Source: Acidobacteriota bacterium
GTDB lineage: Bacteria > Acidobacteriota > Terriglobia > Versatilivoradales > Versatilivoraceae
Length of the DNA: 64,000 bases
Reading direction: 5' to 3'
Assembly (NCBI GenBank): GCA_028875575.1
Contig: JAPPDF010000055.1
Coordinates: 20,106-84,105, forward strand
Part shown: piece by piece, positions 25,430-34,307 of the stretch
How the letters are laid out: every line of letters begins with the position of its first letter
Numbering within the stretch: position 1 is the stretch's first letter
Notes under the pieces: model-generated
The model's input: only the letters and a program-made list of their open reading frames with translations
The model's database searches: none
What the model was told of the DNA's origin: nothing
Program-made: the position numbers and the translations under genes

Positions 25430-27070
25430 ATGCTGGGCAGCCAGGTGATCGCCGAGCTCTTGAAACGCGAAGGCGTGGAACAGATCTTCTGCTTTCCAAT
25501 GACTCCGATCCTCGAGGCCTTGACCGAGGCCGGGGTTCGGCTGATCGTGGCCCGCCAGGAACGGGTGGCGGGAAACATGGCCGACGGCTTCTCGCGGACC
25601 GCCTGCGGGGACCGAATCGGCATCGTGACGGTGCAGCAGGGTCCCGGAGCCGAAAACGCCTTCGCCGGGATCGCCCACGCCTATACCGACTCCAGCCCCA
25701 TCCTCTTCCTTCCGGGTCATCCCGGGCGAGACCAGGCCGGGGTTCCACCCACCTTCGGCTCGCTTGAGAACTACCGGGCCACCACCAAGTGGGCTGACCG
25801 GGTCCCGTCGGCCGCAGCCATCCCCGGCCGGATGGCCCGGGCTTTTACCGCCTTGCGATCCGGGCGGCCCGGCCCGGTGCTGCTGGAGATTCCGGTAGAC
25901 GTGGCCGAGGAGGAGTTTCCGGGCCGCCTGGAGTACCGGCCGGTGCCGGCAGTCAGGACCGGTCCCGATCCCGCGGCTGTCAGGGAGGCGGTTCGGTTGC
26001 TGCTGGCCGCCAGGCGGCCGCTCATCTGGGCAGGGCAGGGGATTTTCTACGCCAAGGCCTCCAGGGAGCTGGAGCGGGTGGCGGAGCAGTTGGCTGCGCC
26101 GGTGATGACCTCGCTCCAGGGCAAGAGCGCCTTCAACGAAACCCATCCCCTGGCATTGGGAACGACCGGATACAGCCAGACCGACATGGTGGGAGAGCAG
26201 CTGGCGTCGAGCGACGCCCTGTTGGTCATCGGCTCCAGCCTGACCCGTTCCCTGTTTGCGCCTGCCATTCCCGGCGACGGCAGGGTGCTCATTCACGCCA
26301 CCCTGGACTGGAAGGATCTGAACAAGGCCTATCGGGCCGACGTGCCCATCCTGGGGGACGCCAAGCTGGTTCTGGAGCAAATGCTGGAGGAAATTGCCCG
26401 CCAATCGGAGAAGGGAAAGCGGGACGAACGGCGCCGGTCGGTCGAGGCCGACATAGGAAAGCTTCGGAACGCCTGGCAGGCCCGCTGGGCGGGTAAGCTC
26501 CAATCCTCCCAGGTACCCATCAACCCCTATCGCGTCATCGGGGAACTGAAGCAGGCGTTAGACCCGGCTTCGGCCATTGTCACCCACGATTCCGGCTCCC
26601 CCCGAGATCAGATCGCTCCGCTCTATGAGGCGGTGACCCCTCGCGGCTACCTGGGATGGGGAAATTCAACCCAACTGGGCTTTTCTCTGGGCGCTGCCAT
26701 GGGGGCCAAGCTGGCCGCTCCCGACAAGCTGGTGGTTACCTTCATGGGCGATGCAGCCTTCGGTATGGTGGGCATGGATCTGGAGACGGCCGTGAGGGAA
26801 CACATACCCATCCTGGTTCTGCTGTTGAACAATTCGGCCATGGGCGGCTACGAACAGTACATCCCCAAGGCCGCCATCGAGGGTCGCGCCAAGTTTCTTT
26901 CGGGAAACTACAGCCAGGTGGCCCGGGGGCTGGGGGCTTACGCCGAGCGGGTCGAGGACCCGGAGGCGGTGCAGGCTGCCCTGCAACGTGGAATAGCCGC
27001 AACCCGGGAAGGACATCCGGCCTTGCTCGAGTTCATCACCTGTGAGGAGACCGACATCGCCAAGCGGTAG
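25430..27070 (+). CDS. Thiamine-diphosphate-dependent enzyme of the acetolactate-synthase-like family
   Basis: This 546-aa ThDP enzyme has three domains: pyrimidine-binding (1-170), central (185-320) and PP-binding (360-540). The activating Glu is E44 in RQERVAGNMADGFSR. The ThDP/Mg motif starts GDAAFGM and ends LLNNS. There is no regulatory ilvN partner nearby, and the RQER rather than RHEQ context differs from true IlvB. It is therefore more likely a decarboxylase, carboligase or oxalyl-CoA-like catabolic enzyme than biosynthetic acetolactate synthase. A strong Shine-Dalgarno (AGGAAGGAG) precedes the ATG. The reaction cannot be assigned. Confidence 0.85.
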   Translation: MLGSQVIAELLKREGVEQIFCFPMTPILEALTEAGVRLIVARQERVAGNMADGFSRTACGDRIGIVTVQQGPGAENAFAGIAHAYTDSSPILFLPGHPGRDQAGVPPTFGSLENYRATTKWADRVPSAAAIPGRMARAFTALRSGRPGPVLLEIPVDVAEEEFPGRLEYRPVPAVRTGPDPAAVREAVRLLLAARRPLIWAGQGIFYAKASRELERVAEQLAAPVMTSLQGKSAFNETHPLALGTTGYSQTDMVGEQLASSDALLVIGSSLTRSLFAPAIPGDGRVLIHATLDWKDLNKAYRADVPILGDAKLVLEQMLEEIARQSEKGKRDERRRSVEADIGKLRNAWQARWAGKLQSSQVPINPYRVIGELKQALDPASAIVTHDSGSPRDQIAPLYEAVTPRGYLGWGNSTQLGFSLGAAMGAKLAAPDKLVVTFMGDAAFGMVGMDLETAVREHIPILVLLLNNSAMGGYEQYIPKAAIEGRAKFLSGNYSQVARGLGAYAERVEDPEAVQAALQRGIAATREGHPALLEFITCEETDIAKR

Positions 27071-27129
27071 TTGGGATTGAAACTGCCGCCGGCGACAACC
27101 TGCCGGGAAGGAGTCTCCCTATTGGATCC

Positions 27130-27159
27130 GATGGATCCGATCGGGACGACCGATCCATC
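27130..27159. terminator. Imperfect hairpin between convergent genes
   Basis: GATGGATC (27130-27137) and CGATCCATC (27151-27159) can pair, with a bulge, in the 89-bp gap between the convergent ThDP-enzyme and exchanger genes. There is no T-tract, so this is a weak call. Confidence 0.3.
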
Positions 27160-28185
27160 CTAAGTGCCGTCCAGAATATAGCTGACCACCGTATACACGA
27201 CATAAATGGCCAGCATGACCACTCCATGGGAGCGGCCCAGCCGGTCCTGGCCCGGGAGGAGTCCGATCCTCAGGATCAGCATCAATAGCAGCATGGTCGG
27301 GAACAGAAGTATAAAGAACATGGGATCGGCGCTCAGACCCCCGCGCGTGACCGCCCCCGCGGCTCCTACCACGAACAGGACGTTGAGGATATTGGCTCCG
27401 ATCACGTTGCCCAGCGCCAACTCTCCGTGACCCCGCACGGCTGCCGTGGTGGCGACCACCAGCTCCGGCAGGGACGTGCCGAAAGCCACCAGAGTGGCTG
27501 CGATCACGCTCTCCGGAACTTCCAGTCGGACGGCGGACTCGGTGACCGCGGGCAGGAGAATGCGGGCCGACACCACCACCAGCGCAACCGATCCCACCAG
27601 CCTGGCGACAATCACCCCAATCGAGTCCGTTTCGCTTTCCTGACCCTCTCCCGACACCGGGTTTCTCTCCCGGGCCCAGCGGACCGATTGCCAGACATAA
27701 CCGGCAAGGGCCAGCAGAAAGGCGACGGCCACGAATCGGGTGACTTGGCCACCACCGGTGAAGGCATCGCCTGCCGAAGGCCAGGGGAAGGAGGCCAGAA
27801 CCAGCAGGATGACCGCGGCCAACTGGATGGCGTTCTGCCGCATGACGATCTTCCGGGCGATCCTGGGCGGGTCCAGCATGCAGGACAGCCCCAGAATCAG
27901 ACCGGTGTTGCAGATGATGGAGCCGACGGCGTTTCCCAAAGCCAGGCTTGATTGCCCCCGAACGGCGGCCAGAACCGAGACGGCCACCTCCGGCATGGTT
28001 GTTCCCAGGCTCACGATGGTGGCCCCGATCACCACCTTCGGAATGTTCGAGCGCTCCGACAGGCTGACGGCCGCGGAGATCAGCCAGTCGGCTGCCTTTC
28101 CCAGAATGAGCAGGCTGCCCAGAATCACTCCGGTCAGCAGGCTCCAATGGATTTCGGACAGAAAGGATTGAAAGGCTTGTTCCAA
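27160..28185 (-). CDS. CaCA-family sodium/calcium exchanger (YrbG-like)
   Basis: This inner-membrane antiporter has 341 aa and about ten membrane helices. The two alpha-repeats that form the ion pathway are clear: IGATIVSLGTTMPEVAVS with LALGNAVGSIICN in the first half, and AATLVAFGTSLPELVVA with LALGNVIGANILN in the second. The acidic residues after TMPE and SLPE are present. A charged cytoplasmic loop (about 165-190) separates the halves. The first possible start in this frame is TTG 28185, with no clear ribosome site, so the exact N-terminus is uncertain. Confidence 0.92.
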   Translation of the reverse strand: MEQAFQSFLSEIHWSLLTGVILGSLLILGKAADWLISAAVSLSERSNIPKVVIGATIVSLGTTMPEVAVSVLAAVRGQSSLALGNAVGSIICNTGLILGLSCMLDPPRIARKIVMRQNAIQLAAVILLVLASFPWPSAGDAFTGGGQVTRFVAVAFLLALAGYVWQSVRWARERNPVSGEGQESETDSIGVIVARLVGSVALVVVSARILLPAVTESAVRLEVPESVIAATLVAFGTSLPELVVATTAAVRGHGELALGNVIGANILNVLFVVGAAGAVTRGGLSADPMFFILLFPTMLLLMLILRIGLLPGQDRLGRSHGVVMLAIYVVYTVVSYILDGT

Positions 28186-28363
28186 GGGGTCGAGCGCGGG
28201 TCGTGGGGTGCTGGCCGCTGGAGCGGCGGATGGCTGATGGCGAAGTCCGCCCGGTAATCGGCGCGTCTCGCAGGCAGGATGCTAATCGTTTCCGTCTCGG
28301 ATGGCAATCAAATCCCGGATATTCTGGAGAGGCGTGCTTCAGACCGACAAGTCAGGGGAAAGA

Positions 28364-28395
28364 GAAATCCACGAAGGGACACGAAGGACCAGGGA
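28364..28395. repeat. CACGAAGG element A, copy 3 (one arm)
   Basis: It contains ATCCACGAAGGGACACGAAGG. It precedes element B copy 2 by about 95 bp. The same A-then-B order is found, inverted, at 2346-2025. Confidence 0.75.
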
Positions 28396-28488
28396 AAGAC
28401 AAGAATCCCATCTCCCCGGGGTTGTCGTGGCGCTACCACTACGGGCAGATAGCCTGGTAGGCCGCCGTCATTTGATCTACAGGGACAA

Positions 28489-28647
28489 TTAACATCGATG
28501 CACAGGATATACAGGAATTGGTTTTGGGAGCTTGCAGTGCCCTAGTCCCGGGCATCAGCAAACCCGCGTCAAACCATTTCGCCGGTCGACACCCTGTGCA
28601 GCAATCTTCCCTCCCGTCAATCCTGTGCATGCTGTGCATCGATGTTC
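28489..28647. repeat. Inverted pair of CATCGATGCACAGGAT-type arms (element B, copy 2)
   Basis: The left arm TTAACATCGATGCACAGGAT (28489-28508) is followed by ATACAGGA. The right arm (28616-28647) contains ATCCTGTGCATGCTGTGCAT then CGATGTT. The arms are complementary over about 20 bp and about 100 bp apart; the middle is unrelated to that of copy 1. Confidence 0.8.
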
Positions 28648-28719
28648 GAGAAAATACCGTTCCCCGCAATCGGTCCGGCGTTTCCCCACCGCATCAGGTG
28701 TTGCCTCGACGACCCCCTC

Positions 28720-29328
28720 TCAACGGCGGAGTGATCCGCTGCTTTTACCGGTGACGTTCCCTCCGGGGGCCGGCTCCAGGTGCACCGTGTACCTCTGGGT
28801 GACCGGAATGCAGAAGGTGTCGGCGTCATCGCAGGCGAAGTAGCGCACGGTAAGGCGCAAGGGCCGGCTCTGTCCGCTGGTGGCGATGTCCAGCAGGAAC
28901 TCCCGGGGGTCCTTGTCGGCAGGTTGTTTCACCTTGGGGCCAGTCCCGCGGCTGGGCGTGACCCGGACTCCCTCGGCAGTCTCCAGCCGGAATTCCAGCG
29001 GCTTGACCCGGTTGTTCCAGTGGACGGCGTAGAGTGGGTCCAGGTGGAAACCGAGATAGAGTTTGCCCTCACTCCGGGTCAGAAAGGGTCGGTCCACCTC
29101 CGCCCGCAGCCTGGCATAGAAGGGGATGGGTCTTTTCTGCTTCTCCGGCACGACTTTCAGCGGGACCATTCCGGCAGGGCGCCGGACACCGGGGACGATG
29201 CCGGAAGGAATGTTCGGATTGGAACGGCCGTGCTTCGCCTCCGTCTGCGGCTCGGTTGCCCGAGCCCGTTCCGGGCTGACGGGAGTCAAGGCCACCAATC
29301 CCAATCCAAGCCATGCAGCTGTCCGCAT
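28720..29328 (-). CDS. Exported DsbD N-terminal-domain-like protein
   Basis: This 202-aa protein has a signal peptide (about 1-24, ending ARA). The mature part resembles the N-terminal immunoglobulin-like domain of DsbD/ScsB: LYLGFHLDPLYAVHWNN early, and VRYFACDDADTFCIPVTQRYTVHL late. The two cysteines in ACDDADTFC sit where nDsbD carries its exchanging pair. There is no transmembrane or thioredoxin domain attached, so it is a free periplasmic version of that domain. ATG 29328 is supported by GGGGAGGAGG upstream. It may receive reducing equivalents from a separate CcdA-like protein. Family assignment is by motif only. Confidence 0.7.
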   Translation of the reverse strand: MRTAAWLGLGLVALTPVSPERARATEPQTEAKHGRSNPNIPSGIVPGVRRPAGMVPLKVVPEKQKRPIPFYARLRAEVDRPFLTRSEGKLYLGFHLDPLYAVHWNNRVKPLEFRLETAEGVRVTPSRGTGPKVKQPADKDPREFLLDIATSGQSRPLRLTVRYFACDDADTFCIPVTQRYTVHLEPAPGGNVTGKSSGSLRR

Positions 29329-29414
29329 CGGGGATCCTCCTCCCCGTCTAGTGTATCGCTTGTCGAACGGCATCCGCCACCGGTTTTGGAGACACCGCCC
29401 GTGCGGGAGCGGTG

Positions 29415-30806
29415 TCAAGGCAGCGCGGCCGTGCGGCCCTCCCTGAGCTCTCCGGACTTGCGGATCCAGACCGCCAGCAGCACCGCCCCGATGCCGATCA
29501 GTCCGGCCGACAGTCCGACCCACAGGCCCTGAACCCCCCAATTGAAATGAAAACAGAGTAAATAGCCCAGTACCATGCCGAACGGCCAGTGTCCGATCAG
29601 ATTGACCACCATGGGCGTCCTGGTGTCTGCGGCGCCTCTCAAATTCCCGGTGGCCACCACCTGAATGCCGTCGAAAAACATGAAGGCCGCAGCGATCAGC
29701 AGCAGGGGCGTTCCGATGGCAATCACCTGCGCGTCCACGGTAAAGAGGCGCATGATTCCTTCAGGCAGCAGGACAAAAAGCAGGCCGGACACCAGCATGA
29801 AGCCGCTTCCAAGGAGTAGGGCCATCCACCCCGAATCGGCCGCCCGCTGCAGGTCTCCTCGACCGATTTCCCGGCCCACCCGCACCGCTCCGGCCGAGGA
29901 GACCCCCAGCGGAACCATGAACACGAAGCCGGCCGCGTTCAGCGCGATCTGGTGGGCGGCCACCGCTGCCGGCTCCAGCTTGCCTGCCAGCGAGGTCACG
30001 GCGGCGAAGACCCCGACCTCCAGGGTGGTCTGCAGCGATGCCGGAAGACCCAGGTTCACCAGGCGGCGCATTCTGTCCAGGTCGGGCTTGAAGGAAATTC
30101 CCAGCAGGGGTGTCCGCTGTCGGCGGTGGTAGCGGAAGATGAGCATCCCCAGGCCGAGCGCCATGTAGACGCGCGAGATGCAGGTGGCCCAGCCCGCGCC
30201 CTCGACTCCCATGGCTGGGAACCCCAGTTTGCCGAATATGAGTACCCAGTTGGAGGCGACGTTCACCATGTTGGCGGTGACCAGCACCACCATGATCCCC
30301 TGGACTCGCTCGATTCCCTGCAGATAGCGACGAAAGGTGTTGTAGAGCATCAGGGGGAAAATGCCCCAGCTTACCGCCTTCAGGTAGGGCAGCGTGAGCG
30401 CCAGCACCTCGGGGTGGAAGCCCCACAGGTCCAGGTAGGGCAGGCTTCCCCAGAGAACGAACATCATGAGGGGGCTGAGCAGAAGGCTGAGGTGAATACC
30501 GTGCACCAGCCATCCCTGGCATTCCCGCCATTGATTGGCTCCGTGGGCTTGCGACACCAGGGTGTCCAACCCCAGCGACAGGCCCATTCCCAGGATGGTG
30601 GCCGCCAGGAAAACCGCCGTGCCGATGCTCACGGCCCCTATGGCTTCCGCACTCAGCCGTCCTACCATCATGGTGTCCACCAGGCTCATGGTCATCCAGC
30701 CCAACTCGGTCATGACCACCGGGACCGACAGGGAAACCATCGGCTTCAGCTCGCGGAGCAGTCCGGCCGGCGAATCCTTCGGGGAGTAATGCGGAATGAG
30801 AGGCAT
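29415..30806 (-). CDS. MATE family multidrug efflux pump (NorM-like)
   Basis: This cation-coupled antiporter has 463 aa and about twelve membrane helices in two six-helix halves. PVVMTELGWMTMSLVDTMMVG in the first helix and LGLPASLQTTLEVG at the start of the second half are MATE landmarks. LVSQAHGAN and GREIGRGDLQRA stand at the intracellular loops that follow helices 2 and 8. ATG 30806 starts a short basic N-terminus; a longer frame extends 32 codons upstream without support. It is transcribed divergently from the lactonase gene, with a 182-bp gap. Confidence 0.93.
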   Translation of the reverse strand: MPLIPHYSPKDSPAGLLRELKPMVSLSVPVVMTELGWMTMSLVDTMMVGRLSAEAIGAVSIGTAVFLAATILGMGLSLGLDTLVSQAHGANQWRECQGWLVHGIHLSLLLSPLMMFVLWGSLPYLDLWGFHPEVLALTLPYLKAVSWGIFPLMLYNTFRRYLQGIERVQGIMVVLVTANMVNVASNWVLIFGKLGFPAMGVEGAGWATCISRVYMALGLGMLIFRYHRRQRTPLLGISFKPDLDRMRRLVNLGLPASLQTTLEVGVFAAVTSLAGKLEPAAVAAHQIALNAAGFVFMVPLGVSSAGAVRVGREIGRGDLQRAADSGWMALLLGSGFMLVSGLLFVLLPEGIMRLFTVDAQVIAIGTPLLLIAAAFMFFDGIQVVATGNLRGAADTRTPMVVNLIGHWPFGMVLGYLLCFHFNWGVQGLWVGLSAGLIGIGAVLLAVWIRKSGELREGRTAALP

Positions 30807-30988
30807 TCTTTTTGTCTGGTGGTTTGGGAAGTTACTCCTTAAACTCTCGACACGGTCCGGGCCGGTTGTGCATCCGGCATCGCGAGCTTTTTGGAGCGGC
30901 AACCGGACGGCTGGGAAATTGTATCCGGAAGCAGGCTGCCGGTGGCGGGAGACGGTTCATTCAACACAATAAGGAGGTCCCATTGGTC

Positions 30989-32092
30989 ATGAGACACGAA
31001 TCCAATGTAGCAAAAAACAGGCCCATGGAGCGCCGGGAATTTCTGCGGGCGGCAGGGAAAATCGCAGCCGTCACCGCCATGACCTCGGAGGCCTTTGGCC
31101 GAAATTTCGGTCCTGAGGCGGAGCCGGTACGTTATCCGGAGCCGGACGTGGTGGCTCTCGACAAGCGCTTCAGGTACAAGCTGGGCAATTCACCCATTCT
31201 GCGCCTGCACCGCGGGACCCTGTGGGCCGAAGGGCCGGCCTGGAACGGCGTCGGCCGCTACCTGCTATGGAGCGACATTCCCAACAACGAGCAGCTTCGC
31301 TGGTTGGAGGAAGACGGCCACGTGGCCCGTCGGTTTCGCTTCCCCTCGGGGAACTCCAACGGGAACACCTTTGATTTTCAGGGCCGGCAGATCGCCTGCG
31401 AGCACGGCAACCGCAGGGTGGTGCGCTACGAGTTCAACGGAGGAATCACGGTACTGGCCGACTCCCATGGAGGCAAGTCGCTCAACGCTCCCAACGATGC
31501 CGTGGTCCATCCCGAAGACGGGGCCGTCTGGTTTACCGATCCCGGATACGGCAGCCTCATGAACTACGAGGGGAACCGGGCCGACACGGGATCCCTACAG
31601 CCTTACCAGAAGGAGGCGATCTACCGGGTCGACCCGCAGCAGGGCACACTGGAAAAGGTGGCGGACGACATCTACAAGCCCAACGGGCTCTGCTTTTCTC
31701 CCGATTACAAGAAACTCTACGTGGCCGACACCGGGGCCTCGCACTATCCGGACGCACCCAAGAACATCAAGGTCTGGGACGTGGTGGATCAGAGATATCT
31801 GCGAAACGGGCGAGAGTTCGCTTCCATGGAGCTTGAAGGCAAGACCGGTTTCGCCGACGGCATCCGGGCCGATACCGACGGCAACGTCTGGGCCAGCGCC
31901 GGTTGGGTGGGGGACGGTTACGACGGGGTGCACATCTTCGCCCCTGACGGCGACCGCATCGGCTTGATCCGGCTGCCGGAGATCTGTTCCAACGTCTGCT
32001 TCGGGGGAACCAAGCGCAACCGGCTGTTCATGACAGGGAGTCAGTCCCTCTACGCCGTCTACGTGGAGACCCAGGGAGCGCACCTGACCTGA
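30989..32092 (+). CDS. SMP-30/gluconolactonase-like enzyme with Tat-type signal
   Basis: This 367-aa six-bladed propeller lactonase has a likely Tat signal, MERREFLRAAGKIAAVTAM, so it should act in the periplasm. The metal ligands expected for the family are all visible: Glu in LWAEGPAWN, Asn in LNAPNDAVVHPEDG with FTDPGYG, and Asp in GFADGIRADTDGNVWAS. It should hydrolyse an aldonolactone or similar lactone after periplasmic sugar oxidation. ATG 30989 has AAGGAGGT ten bases upstream (TTG 30983 is an alternative at shorter spacing). Confidence 0.9.
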   Translation: MRHESNVAKNRPMERREFLRAAGKIAAVTAMTSEAFGRNFGPEAEPVRYPEPDVVALDKRFRYKLGNSPILRLHRGTLWAEGPAWNGVGRYLLWSDIPNNEQLRWLEEDGHVARRFRFPSGNSNGNTFDFQGRQIACEHGNRRVVRYEFNGGITVLADSHGGKSLNAPNDAVVHPEDGAVWFTDPGYGSLMNYEGNRADTGSLQPYQKEAIYRVDPQQGTLEKVADDIYKPNGLCFSPDYKKLYVADTGASHYPDAPKNIKVWDVVDQRYLRNGREFASMELEGKTGFADGIRADTDGNVWASAGWVGDGYDGVHIFAPDGDRIGLIRLPEICSNVCFGGTKRNRLFMTGSQSLYAVYVETQGAHLT

Positions 32093-32146
32093 TGCCACCG
32101 GTCTTTTCCACGTTGGCAGCGTTGGCGGCCCTCACGGCGGGGCCCA

Positions 32147-32629
32147 TCAGCTTGCGTCAGCGCCCGCGTTCCGGTTGCCGCGCCCCTTGATGAGGAGCAG
32201 GATGGAGCCCAGTACCATTCCAGCGACCATGGCCATCACGACCCAGACTACCAGGTTGCGCCCCGGAATCACCAAATAGGCCTGAAAGGGGCCTATTCCC
32301 TCGCCCACGTTGCCTCCCCGAGCCAGGAGGAAGCGGGGGGATTGCCACTGCCAGAGGTAGGCCATCCAGTAGGTCACCAGCACCATCAGCCGGGTGTAGA
32401 GGGTGTAGAGGACGAGGCCCTTGAACAGCGCTCGGTAGGGCCGATCGCTTTGGGACGACTGGATCTGGTAGGCGAGGTAGAAGGGCACCAGAAAGTGCAG
32501 CCAGGCGACCCCCAGCAGGTTGTTGATCGAATCGGGGGCGCCCAGTTGTTCCAGAACGATCCGCAGCACGACCACGATTGCGGCGACGATCAGCGGCCAT
32601 TTCAGCCTGTTTCCGGTGTCCGATGCCAT
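32147..32629 (-). CDS. Four-helix membrane protein of unknown function
   Basis: This 160-aa protein has four hydrophobic segments at about residues 11-27, 40-55, 71-92 and 121-143, a short C-terminal basic tail (KGRGNRNAGADAS) and no motif that I recognise. An AAGGAGA site precedes ATG 32629. It converges with the lactonase gene and is divergent from the MBL-ThuA gene. It is probably an inner-membrane protein; no function is offered. Confidence 0.7.
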   Translation of the reverse strand: MASDTGNRLKWPLIVAAIVVVLRIVLEQLGAPDSINNLLGVAWLHFLVPFYLAYQIQSSQSDRPYRALFKGLVLYTLYTRLMVLVTYWMAYLWQWQSPRFLLARGGNVGEGIGPFQAYLVIPGRNLVVWVVMAMVAGMVLGSILLLIKGRGNRNAGADAS

Positions 32630-32765
32630 GGGGTGTCTCCTTGGGATGCGATCAATGTCGGCGGCTTGTAGCATATCACGGTCTGCGGCCTGGAATGACT
32701 CCTCCCGGCCGTAGTTTGGGAGTCGTAACCTGGCGGGCAGGCCCAGGCGAGTACAGGAATGATCG

Positions 32766-34256
32766 ATGGTTAGATTCGGTCCATTGATCGGGTGTCTTTT
32801 TGTGGCCGCGGGAGGCGGATCGGCCCGAGCCCTCGATTTTGTGCAGCAGATCGCGCCCGGTGTCCACTTGGCCGGCTTCGCCGACCGCTACGGTTCCGCC
32901 AACTGCGGTTGGATCGAGTTGGAGGATCGCACGGTGCTGATCGATCTGCCGCATGGGATCGGAGTGGAAGCGTTCCTGGAGGCGGTTTCCCGAACTGCCT
33001 CCAAGCCAATCCGCTCGTTGTTGCTGACCAGCAAACCGAATCCTCAAGACGAGAGGCTGCAAGCGCTCAAGGCGCGCGGCGTTGGAGTGGTCGAGGTTTC
33101 CGAGGCTCGGAGAACAATCTCGTTGGGCAAGGGGCCGCGGCTCATCGAAGCGATCCCCTGCGACGACGGCCGGAAAACCCCGGCGGTAGCCTTCTTCCTG
33201 CCGCGAGAGCGGATCCTGTTTGCGGGCCGGATGGTCATCCACGGTCCTCGGGCCGATCTGTCGGGCCGGGACACCCTGGCCTGGATGGCTACGCTTCGAA
33301 AACTGAAGCAGCTTGGGGCCAAGCGGGTGGTTCCGGGCTACGGCAGCTGGGAGGGCGGAGATCTACTGGGGCGCCAGATGGGCTATCTGGCCGAGTTGCG
33401 CCGCCAGGTGGCTTATGGGATCTGCCTGGGCCTTCCGTTGGAAGAGATCCGCAAGGGGATCCTGCTGCCTGCTTCCTACTTTCCCTGGGTGCCATACGGA
33501 GAGCCGGCCGCCGAAGACATCGATCACCTGTTCCGGGAACAGACGGTCCCCGTGGCTCCCTTCGGACGGAAGGGTCCCCCCGGAAAAGGCGAGGGTCCTC
33601 AGGCCCTGGTCCTGATCGGCGACCGGTTTCATGAGCCGGAGCACATCCAGGAGGGGTTGAAACCGGTCTTCGAGGCGACCGGGGTGACCCCCCACTTTGC
33701 CGTCGACTTCCGGGCGCTGTCAGCCCAAAACCTGGCTCGGGTCCAGCTGCTGGTGATCTTGAAGGACGGCATGCTGTGGCCGGAGGGGTATGACCGTCCC
33801 TACCGCCAGTGGATGACCATGGAGCAGCAGAAAGCGGTGGTGGAATTCGTGGAGGCCGGAGGGGGATTTCTGAACCTGCACAACTCCATGGGACTCTATC
33901 CCGAGGGCCCCTACCTCGACCTGGTGGGAGGGCGTTATCAGGGTCATGGGCCGCTGGAGAGATTTGGCGTGGAGGTGGTGGATGCGGAACACCCGGTTAC
34001 GCGGGGTGTGAGGGACTTTTTCGTAGCCGACGAGCAGCACACGCCCTCATACGAATCGCAAAAGGTGGGTTTGCTGCTGAAGAATCGCTCCGATCAGGGC
34101 AAGGTGGCCGCAGCCGGCTGGGCCTACCAAACCGGCCAGGGGCGCCTCTGCCACCTGGCCAACGGCCATACCCGGGAATCCCTGGATCATCCCATGTTCC
34201 AGCGCCTGATGCGGAATGCCGTCAAGTGGTGTCTGGCCAGGCCGGATCCTCGTTAG
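32766..34256 (+). CDS. Fusion of a degenerate metallo-beta-lactamase domain with a ThuA-like domain, exported
   Basis: The 496-aa protein begins with a signal peptide (1-22, ending ARA). Residues about 24-255 follow the MBL fold: GVHLAGFADRYGSANCGWIEL, TVLIDLPHG, a 'lactamase' strand LLLTSKPNPQDERL and RVVPGYGSW. Where active members have HxHxDH there is SKPNPQDE, and the later PGHG is PGYG, so the usual metal ligands are gone. Residues about 280-490 are a ThuA (trehalose-utilisation-like, GATase1-fold) domain: ALVLIGDRFHEPEH, FVEAGGGFLNLHNSMGLYP and the final GRLCHLANGHTRE. The reading frame is continuous with no sign of a sequencing fusion. Function is unknown; ThuA domains are linked to sugar metabolism. 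Confidence 0.85.
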   Translation: MVRFGPLIGCLFVAAGGGSARALDFVQQIAPGVHLAGFADRYGSANCGWIELEDRTVLIDLPHGIGVEAFLEAVSRTASKPIRSLLLTSKPNPQDERLQALKARGVGVVEVSEARRTISLGKGPRLIEAIPCDDGRKTPAVAFFLPRERILFAGRMVIHGPRADLSGRDTLAWMATLRKLKQLGAKRVVPGYGSWEGGDLLGRQMGYLAELRRQVAYGICLGLPLEEIRKGILLPASYFPWVPYGEPAAEDIDHLFREQTVPVAPFGRKGPPGKGEGPQALVLIGDRFHEPEHIQEGLKPVFEATGVTPHFAVDFRALSAQNLARVQLLVILKDGMLWPEGYDRPYRQWMTMEQQKAVVEFVEAGGGFLNLHNSMGLYPEGPYLDLVGGRYQGHGPLERFGVEVVDAEHPVTRGVRDFFVADEQHTPSYESQKVGLLLKNRSDQGKVAAAGWAYQTGQGRLCHLANGHTRESLDHPMFQRLMRNAVKWCLARPDPR

Positions 34257-34307
34257 CAATCGGCGCCGATCCGTCTCCCTGCCTGATGGGCCAGGGCGGA
34301 ATCCGTT

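Larger units (their letters stand above)
28186..28719. other. 534-bp non-coding region containing repeat elements A and B
   Basis: There is no gene. It lies 5' of the exchanger and 3' of the DsbD-N-like gene, so the exchanger promoter should be in it, though none stands out. It contains element A copy 3, element B copy 2 and, at about 28687-28735, a degenerate relative of the terminal repeat at 63887-63997 (shared CCGCATCAG, then a C-run / G-run pair ending GGAGTGAT). Confidence 0.65.
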
